The notes below the pieces were generated by a model. That model was not told the origin of the DNA. It saw only the letters and a program-made list of their open reading frames with translations, and did not search any database. This document shows, in pieces, positions 31,474 to 40,584 of a stretch of 64,000 nucleotides of DNA (position 1 is the first letter of the stretch; each line of letters opens with the position of its first letter). The DNA comes from Kitasatospora gansuensis (lineage in GTDB: Bacteria > Actinomycetota > Actinomycetes > Streptomycetales > Streptomycetaceae), in NCBI RefSeq assembly GCF_014203705.1, contig NZ_JACHJR010000001.1, positions 5,766,001 to 5,830,000 on the forward strand, in the 5' to 3' direction. A program made the translations under genes and the position numbers.

Positions 31474-32751
31474 TTGGCAACTGCCGAGAAGGTCTACAAG
31501 GTCAGGAACGGCCAGAAGACCAAGCAATTCAGCTGGAGATGCGTCTACATCAAGCCCGATGGCAACCGCGGCTTCAAGCCCGGTTTCCCAACGTTGAGGA
31601 AGGCGAAGGACTGGGGCAACGCCGAGGAGGCGAAGGTCAAGGCCGGTACCTGGATTGACCCTGATCTCGCGACCCTGCAGTTCGGGACGTGGGCCCGGGA
31701 GTGGATGGGGGAGAAGGCGCCGCGCGGGCGCACCACCACGACCCGATGGGAGAAGCTGGAGGCCCACATCCTGCCCCGATGGGAGCACGTTCCGCTGCGA
31801 CAGATCAACTGGTTCGACGCAGAGAACTGGGCCAACCGCGTGGGGGAGGCCGCCGACGACGGAACCGCCTCGAAGTGCCTGACGATCATGTCGCAGATGC
31901 TGACCGGCGCGGTGGACGCGAAGAAGCTGGAGTCCAACCCTCTCGCCGGGCGCCGCCGTTCACGTACGGCGGCGATCAAGGCCAAGAACCAGGTCAAGCA
32001 GGCCGCCAAGTCGAAGGCGCCAGCCACTCCCGAGCAGGTGCTGCTCTTGGCTCGCCGGGTCGGTCCGCTGGACGGCATGCACGTGCTGACGACCGGCTTC
32101 CTGGGCCCACGCTGGGGAGAAGGCATCGCCTTCATCCGGGCCAGCCGTGGCACCCGGGAAGAGGCCCACCGTGGCGGGATCTGGACCTGCCCGACGCTGA
32201 TGGTCCGTGATGAGGTGGCAGAGTATCAGATTCGCGACCCGAAGACGGGGAAGAAGGGCCCCATATTCTTCGGTCTGGAGCCGGTGAAGACCGACGGCTC
32301 GCTGCGGGACATCGACGTTCCGCCATTCCTCGATGCCCTCCTCGACGAGCACGAGGCACGGCTGCCAGCGCACATCGACACGCTGTTCTGTACGCGCTCC
32401 GGGGTGTGGTGGCGGAACTCCAACTTCGGCCGGCAGGTGATGAGGCCTGGCGCGGACGGCCGGGAGCCGCTGCCGAAGGTGAAGGGGCACCGCCCACGGG
32501 AGGGCTGGGACCCGATCGTGCCGGGCCTGACGATGGACTTCCTGCGGCACCTGCACGACTCGCTGCAGGCCGAGTTGAAGGTGGCGGAGCCGCTGGCCTA
32601 CGAGCAGGCCGGTCATGTCCGAGCCGGGATCAAGGCGGTGTATCAGCACCCGACCGTGGAGTCGAGGATCGAGCGCCTGGCGGGGCTGCAGGGTATCTTC
32701 GAGAAGGCGATGGCGACGCTCGGGTGGGACCGGATCTGGGAACAGAGTTGA
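31474..32751 (+). CDS. int: Tyrosine site-specific integrase
   Basis: A 425-residue tyrosine recombinase. N-terminal DNA-arm and SAM-like core-binding domains (PRWEHVPLRQINWFDAENWAN) precede the catalytic domain with the first Arg in FLGPRWGEG, the second-box FLRHLHDS, AGH and the nucleophile in VYQHP. In box two the expected His of HxxR is Asp (DFLR). TTG at 31474 follows AAGGGGG. The gene ends 66 bp before a 3' tRNA-Val fragment, its attachment site. Catalyses integration and excision. Confidence 0.92.
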   Translation: MATAEKVYKVRNGQKTKQFSWRCVYIKPDGNRGFKPGFPTLRKAKDWGNAEEAKVKAGTWIDPDLATLQFGTWAREWMGEKAPRGRTTTTRWEKLEAHILPRWEHVPLRQINWFDAENWANRVGEAADDGTASKCLTIMSQMLTGAVDAKKLESNPLAGRRRSRTAAIKAKNQVKQAAKSKAPATPEQVLLLARRVGPLDGMHVLTTGFLGPRWGEGIAFIRASRGTREEAHRGGIWTCPTLMVRDEVAEYQIRDPKTGKKGPIFFGLEPVKTDGSLRDIDVPPFLDALLDEHEARLPAHIDTLFCTRSGVWWRNSNFGRQVMRPGADGREPLPKVKGHRPREGWDPIVPGLTMDFLRHLHDSLQAELKVAEPLAYEQAGHVRAGIKAVYQHPTVESRIERLAGLQGIFEKAMATLGWDRIWEQS

Positions 32752-32817
32752 TCCCCTAAATTTCCACTAAATGATCTTCGAAGGTGACGACTTGCCAGGT
32801 GACAGGCAGTCTGAGCG

Positions 32818-32867
32818 CCGCCCTTACAAGGCGGATGTCGGCGGTTCGAAACCGTCTGCGCCCACCC
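32818..32867 (+). other. 3' part of tRNA-Val(UAC): prophage attachment core
   Basis: The sequence can be folded as the last two-thirds of a tRNA: anticodon stem CCGCC/GGCGG with loop CTTACAA (anticodon UAC, valine), variable AUGUC, T-stem GGCGG/CCGUC with loop TTCGAAA, acceptor strand TGCGCCC plus A and CC. No matching D-arm or 5' acceptor strand lies upstream. A phage-borne 3' tRNA end next to the integrase means the whole tRNA should be at the opposite junction, left of the window. Confidence 0.8.
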
Positions 32868-32893
32868 CTCAGAGCAGTGCAGATACGCCGAAG

Positions 32894-32925
32894 GCCCAGG
32901 TCGGGATGCAAATCCCGGCCTGGGC
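32894..32925 (+). terminator. Hairpin after the tRNA fragment
   Basis: GCCCAGGTCGGGA (32894-32906) pairs with TCCCGGCCTGGGC (32913-32925), one wobble, loop of 6. It is probably the native tRNA-operon terminator on the chromosomal side of the attachment site. Confidence 0.65.
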
Positions 32926-32950
32926 TTCGATGTTTCTGCGGTCCCAGCGG

Positions 32951-33250
32951 TCAGCTCTGCGCCTGCCAAGCCGCAAGGCCCTTCTTCAGGTCTTCGGCAG
33001 TCATCACCGGCTGAACCTCGAACTCCGCGCCGAGCTCCTGGAAGAGCGGTTCCGCGATGCTGGGGAGCTGAGAGCTGTCCTGCATGTCGAAGACGAAGGT
33101 GCAGTGCCTGCCGCCTTCCCCGGGGCCGAAGTAGGCCGCTTCGGGCTTGAGCCGTTCGATCATCGATTCCACGATCTTCGCCAGTGTGCCGTCCTTGATC
33201 GCCTCGTTCGAGGCCTGGGTGTCGAGGCGGGCTCTCAGCATGACCCTCAT
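32951..33250 (-). CDS. Small conserved dimeric alpha/beta-barrel-like protein
   Basis: A 99-residue protein starting MRVMLRARLDTQASNEAIKD with a central RHCTFVFDMQDSSQLP and an IAEPLFQELGAEFEVQPVMT stretch. The pattern (beta, helix, beta, beta, helix, beta) fits the ferredoxin-like small proteins of the DUF3303/ABM kind. AAGGAG precedes the ATG. It lies on the chromosomal side of attR and is not a phage gene. Confidence 0.7.
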   Translation of the reverse strand: MRVMLRARLDTQASNEAIKDGTLAKIVESMIERLKPEAAYFGPGEGGRHCTFVFDMQDSSQLPSIAEPLFQELGAEFEVQPVMTAEDLKKGLAAWQAQS

Positions 33251-34453
33251 TGCACTCGCTCCTTCCGTGCACCACGACCGGCACGGTTCTGACCGTGCTC
33301 GCTTGGACTTGGTGACGTCCCGCTCAGGCCCGCCTCGGGCGGCAGAGGCGGCAACATCTCGTCCTCCATCAGTGCTGCCGCGACTCCTGGCGGTGCTACG
33401 TCCGGCTGTCGGTCACCAGGCAGCCGTCTGAGCCAACTCCGGGTGCATCCAGTTGCCCCCACCGGGCCTCTCCAGCCCGCTTGCTGCAACAGCCACGCAC
33501 TGCCGCTGAGCGCCATCGGCAGCCTGCTCGCCGGCGCCTCCGCTGCCTTGCCGTGTACCTGCGGGAGCCCGAGGCCGCTGGAACGGCTACCCAGGTCAAT
33601 CCCGTTGCGGCTTCAGCCGCACGGGGCCGACCATGACAGCCATGTTCGAGGTTCTTCCAGGAGTCGGTCTTGCGCTACCGCACCGGGCGGGCGTGCTCCG
33701 GTACGGAATGTCCGAAGCCAAGGCCGCGTGGGTGGTGTCCACCGTGGCGGACGTCCGGCCGGGGTCAGCGCCCCGAGCACCACGGCGGCGATCGTCACGA
33801 GCTGGGTGATGGTATCCACGGGCCCCCGCACAGGATGTGAAGCACAGTCAGATCAAGCTGCCGAGCCTAGCGGCGGGCGGGCCGGAAGTGCAGGGGAGGG
33901 TGAGGAAGGGGGAGTGATGAGAGGGAGTGCGTAAAAATCTTCTCTACGGGTTCAAGGCTCGCGGCGCTGGCCCGCCGCTCGCCGTCGCTCCTGTCTTCGC
34001 CCCGCTTCGGCGGCGCCGGCCGCGCCAGCTGCTGGCGGCCATGTGCCGAGTGGAGGTTCAGACCCCGCCGTGGCTGGCGGCGGGCGGTTCCACGGTTTTA
34101 CCCACCTGTCAGGACCGGGACCCGCACCGAGCAAGACCGGGGGGCCACTCGGCCAGATTGCGGGCAGGCGAGGAGCCTGCCCGATTCGCGGGTGAGCTTA
34201 CGGCCCCCCGATCATGCTCGGACCCAGACCAGACAGGACACCGGCCAAAACCGCTCCGTAAGTTGGTGGGTGGCCCGGGAGGGGTGGGTGTGGCTCAAAA
34301 CCGCTTGCCTGCAGTGGTTCTGGTGGAGTGGCCGCCCGCCCCTTCGGGGCACCCTGGCTGCTGATTGAGATGTGCGCGCTGGTCGCTGTTTACGGAGCTG
34401 CGGTGGGGTGTTCTTCGGGCCGACGATGGATGGTTCGGCGTGGGGAGCATCGG
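33251..34453. other. 1.2-kb region without a confident gene; IS110 upstream end
   Basis: No frame here has convincing protein composition on either strand. A minus-strand stretch ending at 33613 begins DTITQLVTIAAVVLGAL at 33819, like the membrane segment of small streptomycete proteins, but it becomes compositionally random after that: probably a remnant. From about 34,200 the DNA should be the non-coding upstream end of the IS110 element; in that family this end encodes the bridge RNA. It contains a hairpin GCGGGCAGGC/GCCTGCCCG near 34164-34187. Confidence 0.45.
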
Positions 34454-35647
34454 ATGGAGCAGGGGCGGGCCCGGATCTGGGTGGGGATCGACGCGGGAAA
34501 GGGGCACCACTGGGCGGCGGCTGTGGACGAGTCGGGGTTCCAGGTCTGGTCGAAGAAGATCGACAACGACGAGGCAGCGATTCTGGAGGCGGTCGCAGAG
34601 GCGCTGACGATGGCCGAGGCGGTCGACTGGGCGGTCGACCTGTCAGGCACGGCTTCTGCGTTGCTGCTGGCGCTGTTGGCGTCGCACGGACAGAAGCCCG
34701 TCTAAGTTCCGGGCCGCACCGTGAACCGCATGGCGGGTGCTTACCGGGGCGAAGCCAAGACTGATGGCCGCGATGCCTTCGTGATCGCGGAGACCTCGCG
34801 CCTGCGCCGGGACTTCGTCGTCGTGGACGTGCCCGCGCAGCTGGTCGCGGACCTCGCTCTGCTGGTCGCGCACCGAACCGACCTGGTCGCCGACCGGGTC
34901 CGGATGATCAACCGGCTGCGGGATGTGCTCACCGGCATCTTCCCCGCGCTGGAGAGGGCCTTCGACTGGTCCAACCACAAGGGCGCGCTGACCTTGCTGA
35001 CGCACTGCCAGACCCCGGCAGGGATACGGAGGATCGGCCGGTCCCGCCTGGAGTCGTGGCTTCGCAGGCGAGGCGTGCGCGGAGCCGAACAGGTCGCGGT
35101 CAAGGCGTTGGAGGTCGCCCAGGCCCAGTCCAGCATGCTGCCCGGCGAGAACATCGCCGCCGGGATCGTCGCGGATCTCGCCACTCAGCTCCTGGCGCTC
35201 GACGAGCGGATCAAGCGGCTGGAACGGCAGATCCGTGACACCTTCCACGCTCACCCGCAGGCGCACATCATCGAGTCCATGCCGGGCATCGGTCCGATCC
35301 TGGGCGCCGAGTTGGTCGTTGCCGCGGGCGACCTGTCCGCCTACGCCGATGCCGGCCGACTCGCCTCCGCGGCCGGGCTGGTCCCCGTGCCACGCGACTC
35401 CGGACGCCGCACCGGAAACCTGCACCGCCCCAAGCGCTACAGCCGACGCCTGCGCAGAGTGTTCTACATGTCCGCGCAGACCAGCATCATCCAGGACGGG
35501 CCCAACCGAGACTTCTACCGTAAGAAGCGAGCCGAGGGCTGCGGACACGTCCAAGCCCTCATCGCCCTCGAGCGCCGCCGAGTCAACGTGCTGTGGGCAC
35601 TACTCCGCGACGGACGGGAGTTCACCCCCGCCCAGCCGACGGCTTGA
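34454..35647 (+). mobile_element. IS110-family transposase gene with one internal stop
   Basis: Reading through TAA at 34703 the frame encodes a 397-codon IS110/IS1111 transposase. The N-terminal DEDD nuclease domain starts WVGIDAGKGHHWAAAV and continues in frame with GAYRGEAKTDGRDAFVIAE; the C-terminal transposase_20 domain has ESMPGIGPILGAELVVAAGD. At the break the reading is PV-stop-VPGRTVNRM where this family has PVxYVPGRTVNRM, so a single TAC to TAA change is likely. The enzyme is inactive unless the stop is read through. Terminal ends are not defined: IS110 elements lack inverted repeats. Confidence 0.88.
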
Positions 35648-35775
35648 CTCAGTCATTGAGACTCCACCACCCGCAGTGGGCATGTACTGGCCAGCATGGT
35701 TGCGGCACGGAAGTCCGCTGCGAGACCATTGCGCAGACACACGGTTGAGCATTTGTGAGGCCAGGGAGAACTTAA

Positions 35776-38700
35776 TTGACCGATAAAGGAACCCGCGAAG
35801 GGCCGTCGCTTCTCACTGATCGCCCCTCGGAGGACTCGGGTACCGAGACGGCATCCCGATACTTCTTCCAATATCAATGCGCAGCCAGGCATTGCTTCAG
35901 CCTGCTTTCCGACGACTCGATAAAATCGATCATATGCGAATGGTACACAGACTATGCCATTGAATATTCAAATGGTGCGCTGCATATTTTTTCTGTGAAG
36001 CATCGCGAGCCCGACAGGGGTCCTTGGCCGTTCGTTGAGCTATGGGAATTGGGTGGGCTGTCTACTCTTTTTAAGAGATGGGTGGCAGGTTCAAGAGAAG
36101 GAAGATGTCGGCTTGTTACCAATGCACCCATGAAGGGAGGGAAAGACCGGGCGGCGGCTTTCGACGCTGCATGCAAGAGTGGCAGCCTCGAGCAGTTGGC
36201 TGGCTTCATCCCAGAAGTTGCAGTCAGGCTGGCGTGCTCCACATCGGACGCTGCCGAATTCCTGGCAGCGCTCGATATTGAGCATGGAGTTCCCGATCGT
36301 ACTACGATCCGTTCCCATTCTATCCTTAGCATAGCCGAACCAACTCTTGTCGAGGCTGGGTTGCCGGACCTTGATCCCAAGTATGCCTGGGATTCGGTTG
36401 TAAACTTGGTGGCGGTTTCGTCACGCAATGGAGATGCCAGGGACTCCCTCGATCGGCTAAGAATTTCAAGCCCTGACGGTATCAGGGATCGCCAGTTGAT
36501 ATCCATCAATGTCCGACGGCGCACAATCGCAAGGGAGGATGTTTTTCGGGCTTTGGAACCTGAAAGGCCGGGACGCGGACCGGCCTGGCGGCACGTATCA
36601 AACCTGAGCACTCGACCTCCGACTCCTATATTTCATGGGCGCACTCAAGAACTCTCTTCGCTTGTTTCTCTCGTCTCAAAAGAAGCGGACGAGAAACCGG
36701 GTATTGCGGTTTTGGGGATGAGCGGAATTGGGAAAAGCGAGCTAGTTGCTCAGTATGCCGCACGAGAGTGCGAAGACTTCGACGTTGCATGGTGGGTGTC
36801 CGGTGAGTCCTGGCCGTCGACAGTCGCCGGCCTAACTCAACTGGCTGCAGAGCTCGGAATTTCAGGCGAATCGCCGGGAGCGTCCCTGCAGAACTTGGCC
36901 GGGTTCCTTAAGCAAAATCGAGCGCTCGTCGTTATCGACGGGGCAGATGCCTCGCCTGATCTCATCCGGTTTATTCCGCGAGGCGGACATTCCCGCTTCC
37001 TTATATCAAGTACAGACCAAGCCTGGTCGAGCCATATGCCTGCAGTGCAACTACGCCCATTGTCGATCGAATTTTCCGTAGAGCTTCTAGAGAAATTTCT
37101 ACCGGCAGCGAGGCGCAGAGATCTTGAGGCGATCAATAAGGCGCTTAGCGGGCATCCGCTGGCTTTGCGTCAGGCGGCTAGTTTCATCGCAGTTTCGGGT
37201 ATGCCGGCACAGCAGTATGCTGAGATGCTCCGTGATAGAACACGAGAAATTCTCACTCGAGGAACTCCGCCGGAACACATTGGGATGGCTGCCGCATGGG
37301 ACATTACCGTGGGGGCGCTGAAGAGCCAACTTCCGGAGGCTCTTTTCTTCCTTCAGATCATGTCAAGCCTTTCAGATCACGAATTCCCTAAAGATCTGTT
37401 TCAAGCTCGAGTGGTCGATCCATCGAAGTCGAATCGGCAAGACAATAATCATAGATACCCAATCGACCGAGAAAGTCTGGCTATCGGCGCCGCCGAGAGC
37501 TGTCGCACGCTAGTCTCCGATGCGGGCCCATTTCTAGACAAGCTTGCTGATCCAATGGAGCTCCATGATCTAATTTACGCCCTCCGCAGATATTCACTTC
37601 TCGAGGTGGAAGATCACGGCGTTAGGTGCCACTCCCTGATTCAGGCACTAGCGCGACAGTCATGCGAACCAGGGGCGGAGGTTTTGGCATGCGCCGCAGC
37701 CTCACATCTCCTGTATAAGGTAATTAACTTTCCACCTTCTGATTCGGACAGCTGGCCGCATTACGCATTCATGCTGCCTCACTTTGAGGCGATCATCGAG
37801 CGGCTGTCATCCTTTGAGATGTTCAATTTCTATAGGGCTCTATTTTCGTCCTCCATATCGTCGTATCTTGGCGTCATCGGCCTCCGATCGGAAAGTCTGC
37901 GCTATGCTGAGCTTGCCAATATTTTGGCAGAGGGCTTGGATTTCAGCAGACTGGAGCCTGTCCTGTACGTCAAAAGTGTTCTCGTTGACGCCCTCACCCG
38001 GTCGGACAACTACGACGCAGCTCTGGAACATGCGACCGCGGCCCTTGATGTAGCCGGCGCAAGAAGTGCCGAACCGCTTGCTCTTGCGATTGTTCACAGC
38101 AAAAAGGCTGGAGTGCTTCATCTCAAGGGGGATCTCGGGTTGGCCATGGCGGAGCTAGATTTGTGCGATGAACTTATCGCCAGTGACTCTGGCGCAGAGA
38201 ATCAGGGCTCTGTAATTGCTATCCGATCTAACAAGGCAAATTTGGCTCGAGAAATGGGCGACCCTCGCCGTGCTATTGGCGAGCTTCTGCAGTGCATCGA
38301 GATGTCTTCAGACCTCGGATCAAAGGATGCGCTGGCTACGCTGTATTGCGGTCTCGCCTTGTCATATCTCGAAGCAGGCGACCTTCAGTCATCCCTGGAG
38401 TCATCCCTTGCCGCACTGGAAATCGATGGTGAGATATCCCATGACCCCGGAGCTGCTCGAGATTGGAATAATGCAGGCCTGGCTTGGCTCGCGTTGGGCA
38501 TGTATGGCGATGCAGCCATGGCATTCCAAAAGTCAGTTGAAATCTACGGGCGCTTCAATGGCATGAATTCCCTAAATTCCCTCATTTCGGAAATGAATTT
38601 CGGGCGGGCGCTCATGGCCCAGGGGGAGTATGAGGATGCTCGCAGGACTCTAGAGAAGGTTCTCCATGCTCAGGAGTCCATTCTTGGGTTGACTCACCGG

Positions 38701-39126
38701 GATGTGGCGTCTACTCTCGTGAATCTTTCCAGTGCCTACAACTTCATCGGGCTCCACGGCAATGCAGTAAAGGCCGCCAAGCGGGCAGTATCAATCGATA
38801 TATATGTTTATGGTGAGAATCATCCCGAGCTGATTGCAGACTACAACAATCTCGCTATGGCGTTGGCTGCCCTTGGCCAGATCAAGGCTGCTTCAAAGTG
38901 GCTGGGCGTCGCACTTTCAATTGCCAGGGGCGCCTATGGAACCTGTGACGCTCGTACTGCAAAATGCTTGCAGAATATCGGCGCCATGGAGGCTCTTTTG
39001 GGTAAGGTCTCGTCCGCTATATCGACTCTGGAAGAGTCGGTATCTGCTTTTCGTGATTCTGTCGGGCTAGAGCATCCTGAAGCCCTGGATACTCTGCGGA
39101 TGCTTAATGGCTTGAAGGAATCGTAG
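35776..39126 (+). CDS. Cap4-like nuclease / NB-ARC (STAND) / TPR antiviral candidate
   Basis: An 1116-residue protein. Residues about 25-170 resemble the Cap4/DUF4297 dsDNA nuclease: RYFFQYQCA, CEWYTDYAIEY (E55, D59) and HIFSVKHRE (K75). Then an NB-ARC/STAND ATPase: FHGRTQEL, Walker A GMSGIGKSE (314-322), Walker B ALVVIDGAD (383-391), SGHPLALRQAA, and RCHSLIQAL near 624. About ten TPR-like repeats fill 690-1110. Nuclease-STAND-sensor order is that of Avs proteins, which recognise phage terminase or portal proteins and then cut DNA. The gene stands alone between two transposase genes and has far lower GC and more ATA/TTT/TCA codons than its neighbours, hence recent transfer. TTG start follows AGGGAG. 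Confidence 0.8.
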   Translation: MTDKGTREGPSLLTDRPSEDSGTETASRYFFQYQCAARHCFSLLSDDSIKSIICEWYTDYAIEYSNGALHIFSVKHREPDRGPWPFVELWELGGLSTLFKRWVAGSREGRCRLVTNAPMKGGKDRAAAFDAACKSGSLEQLAGFIPEVAVRLACSTSDAAEFLAALDIEHGVPDRTTIRSHSILSIAEPTLVEAGLPDLDPKYAWDSVVNLVAVSSRNGDARDSLDRLRISSPDGIRDRQLISINVRRRTIAREDVFRALEPERPGRGPAWRHVSNLSTRPPTPIFHGRTQELSSLVSLVSKEADEKPGIAVLGMSGIGKSELVAQYAARECEDFDVAWWVSGESWPSTVAGLTQLAAELGISGESPGASLQNLAGFLKQNRALVVIDGADASPDLIRFIPRGGHSRFLISSTDQAWSSHMPAVQLRPLSIEFSVELLEKFLPAARRRDLEAINKALSGHPLALRQAASFIAVSGMPAQQYAEMLRDRTREILTRGTPPEHIGMAAAWDITVGALKSQLPEALFFLQIMSSLSDHEFPKDLFQARVVDPSKSNRQDNNHRYPIDRESLAIGAAESCRTLVSDAGPFLDKLADPMELHDLIYALRRYSLLEVEDHGVRCHSLIQALARQSCEPGAEVLACAAASHLLYKVINFPPSDSDSWPHYAFMLPHFEAIIERLSSFEMFNFYRALFSSSISSYLGVIGLRSESLRYAELANILAEGLDFSRLEPVLYVKSVLVDALTRSDNYDAALEHATAALDVAGARSAEPLALAIVHSKKAGVLHLKGDLGLAMAELDLCDELIASDSGAENQGSVIAIRSNKANLAREMGDPRRAIGELLQCIEMSSDLGSKDALATLYCGLALSYLEAGDLQSSLESSLAALEIDGEISHDPGAARDWNNAGLAWLALGMYGDAAMAFQKSVEIYGRFNGMNSLNSLISEMNFGRALMAQGEYEDARRTLEKVLHAQESILGLTHRDVASTLVNLSSAYNFIGLHGNAVKAAKRAVSIDIYVYGENHPELIADYNNLAMALAALGQIKAASKWLGVALSIARGAYGTCDARTAKCLQNIGAMEALLGKVSSAISTLEESVSAFRDSVGLEHPEALDTLRMLNGLKES

Positions 39127-39281
39127 CTTGGCGTCCCTGATGCAATTTGGGAGTAGTCATGCCGCAACCGTGCCAGATTGGACGGGCGGCGGTGAATCGG
39201 AGGCGCCAGCACGGTGAGCTTGAGGTCTCCAGTTCAGCAACGGGCAGGGCAGCCCGGTTCCCGCCGTTCCGCCGTCCTAAC

Positions 39282-39311
39282 GACCTCGTGCATGGTTAGC
39301 CGTGGCCTGTG
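39282..39311 (+). repeat. Left terminal inverted repeat of the IS
   Basis: Thirty bases beginning GACCTCGTGCATGG, exact reverse complement of 40321-40350. The transposase GTG start lies at its inner end. Confidence 0.92.
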
Positions 39312-40295
39312 AGCGAGTTGCTCGTTGGACCAGACGTGGTGGGGACTGCGGCACGTGCGTTGATCGTCTCGGAGCGTCGGATCACCGGCCTGTCGCAGGT
39401 GGTGATCGCTGACCTGGTAGCCGAGTTGGGCCCGGTGTGGCAGGCCCGGCGTGACGCCGAGTTGTGCGACCGGCCGCGGCGGCGGGCCGTCGGCGCCGGA
39501 GCGAAGTACAAGCTGGTCTTCGTCGACCGGCTCCTGGCCACGCTCGTCCACCTGCGACACGGCATCACCCACGACGTTCTGGCCTGCTGGTTCGGCGTGG
39601 ACCGCTCCACGATCACCCGCGCGATCGGCGAGATCCGGCCCCTGCTCGCCGGCCGCGGCTGCCGCATCGCACCGGGCCTGCGGCTTCGCACCCTCGCCGA
39701 CGTGATCGCCCACCTCGGCGCCACCGGGCAGACCGGGATCATCGACGCCACCGAGATCCGGGTCCGCCGACCGGCCGCCCACCGACGCGGCCGCAACCGC
39801 TTCGTCTCGGGCAAGAGCCGCACGAACGCGATGAAGGCGCTGGTGGTCACCGATGATCGCGGCAGGCTGCTGTTCTGCGGCGAGGTCCGGGCCGGCTCGG
39901 TTGCCGACATCACCCAGGCCCGCGACGCCGGCCTGGTCGACCTGCTCGCCGACACGGTTCACCTGGAGATCCTCGCGGACGCCGGCTACCAGGGACTGGC
40001 CGCCCAGACCTACGGCCAGGTCGTCACCCCGCCCCGAAAACGCCGTGGCAAGAACCTCGAGCAGGTCCAGTGGCTGATGGCCCATCACGAACAGGCCCGC
40101 TTCGAACACTCCTCACGCCGCATCCCGGTCGAGCACGGAATCGCCCACCTGAAGAACTGGCGCGCCCTCGCCCGCCATCACGGCCACCGCCACCACCTGC
40201 CGGACACCATCCGAGCAGTAGCCGGACTCCTGTCAGACCAACAAGCCACCCACAAAAGGAAGTTGGCAGCCCTACCGACAGGCCAAAGCAGGTGA
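39309..40295 (+). CDS. IS5-type DDE transposase
   Basis: A 328-residue transposase. N-terminal HTH region (YKLVFVDRLLATLVHLRHGITHDVLACWFGVDRSTITRAI) then a DDE_Tnp_4 core: first D in IIDATEIRV, second D in ILADAGYQG, E in RIPVEHGIAHLKNW. The GTG at 39309 sits inside the left inverted repeat; later starts would remove part of the N-terminus. No frameshift or stop, so potentially active. Confidence 0.9.
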   Translation: MSELLVGPDVVGTAARALIVSERRITGLSQVVIADLVAELGPVWQARRDAELCDRPRRRAVGAGAKYKLVFVDRLLATLVHLRHGITHDVLACWFGVDRSTITRAIGEIRPLLAGRGCRIAPGLRLRTLADVIAHLGATGQTGIIDATEIRVRRPAAHRRGRNRFVSGKSRTNAMKALVVTDDRGRLLFCGEVRAGSVADITQARDAGLVDLLADTVHLEILADAGYQGLAAQTYGQVVTPPRKRRGKNLEQVQWLMAHHEQARFEHSSRRIPVEHGIAHLKNWRALARHHGHRHHLPDTIRAVAGLLSDQQATHKRKLAALPTGQSR

Positions 40296-40320
40296 TCAGT
40301 GACGTCAGACCTCACCCAAA

Positions 40321-40350
40321 CACAGGCCACGGCTAACCATGCACGAGGTC
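40321..40350 (-). repeat. Right terminal inverted repeat of the IS
   Basis: Ends in GCACGAGGTC; matches the left repeat over all 30 bases. Confidence 0.92.
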
Positions 40351-40351
40351 A

Positions 40352-40584
40352 TAAGCGATTATGGGGAACATGCAGGTCAGGCCAGGCACGAGTATGCGTG
40401 AGCCCCCAGGAGTGGGAGGACGCCTTGGGGCTCGTCAGCACCGGGATGGAGTTGAGGGCGTCCGCTGCGGCCTGGCGCTCCGCCGGGCTGGCGTTCGGGT
40501 CGGTGGCGGTGTTCGGGGCGTCCCCAAGGGCTGCTGCGAAGTCCAGTCGGGTAGTTGTCGAAGAAGCCGTCGGGCAGGGACTGG
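40352..40584 (-). pseudogene. Remnant flanking the IS (probably truncated minus-strand gene)
   Basis: Between the IS and the next small gene, the minus strand has a frame LDFAAALGDAPNTATDPNAS... with protein-like composition that runs into the IS end. It has no good stop or start of its own and may be the remains of a small gene truncated by the insertion. Competing frames in the same stretch look nearly as plausible, so this is tentative. Confidence 0.3.

Larger units (their letters stand above)
39281..40351 (+). mobile_element. IS5-family insertion sequence
   Basis: A 1.07-kb element: one transposase gene between perfect 30-bp terminal inverted repeats (39282-39311 and 40321-40350). Allowing one unpaired terminal base, the flanks are TAA on both sides (39278-39280 and 40352-40354), a 3-bp target duplication of TNA type as in the IS1031/IS427 groups of IS5. 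Complete ends and gene suggest recent activity. It borders the antiviral gene on the right. Confidence 0.88.

Noticed and set aside
32780..32867. A complete tRNA gene
   Set aside because: The anticodon and T arms fold well, but no D arm and no 5' acceptor strand pairing with TGCGCCC exist upstream; only the 3' part is present.
33443..33934. A 163-codon plus-strand frame in the gap before the IS110 gene
   Set aside because: Ser/Arg/Gly-rich, no recognisable domain, no ribosome site; compatible with chance in high-GC DNA.
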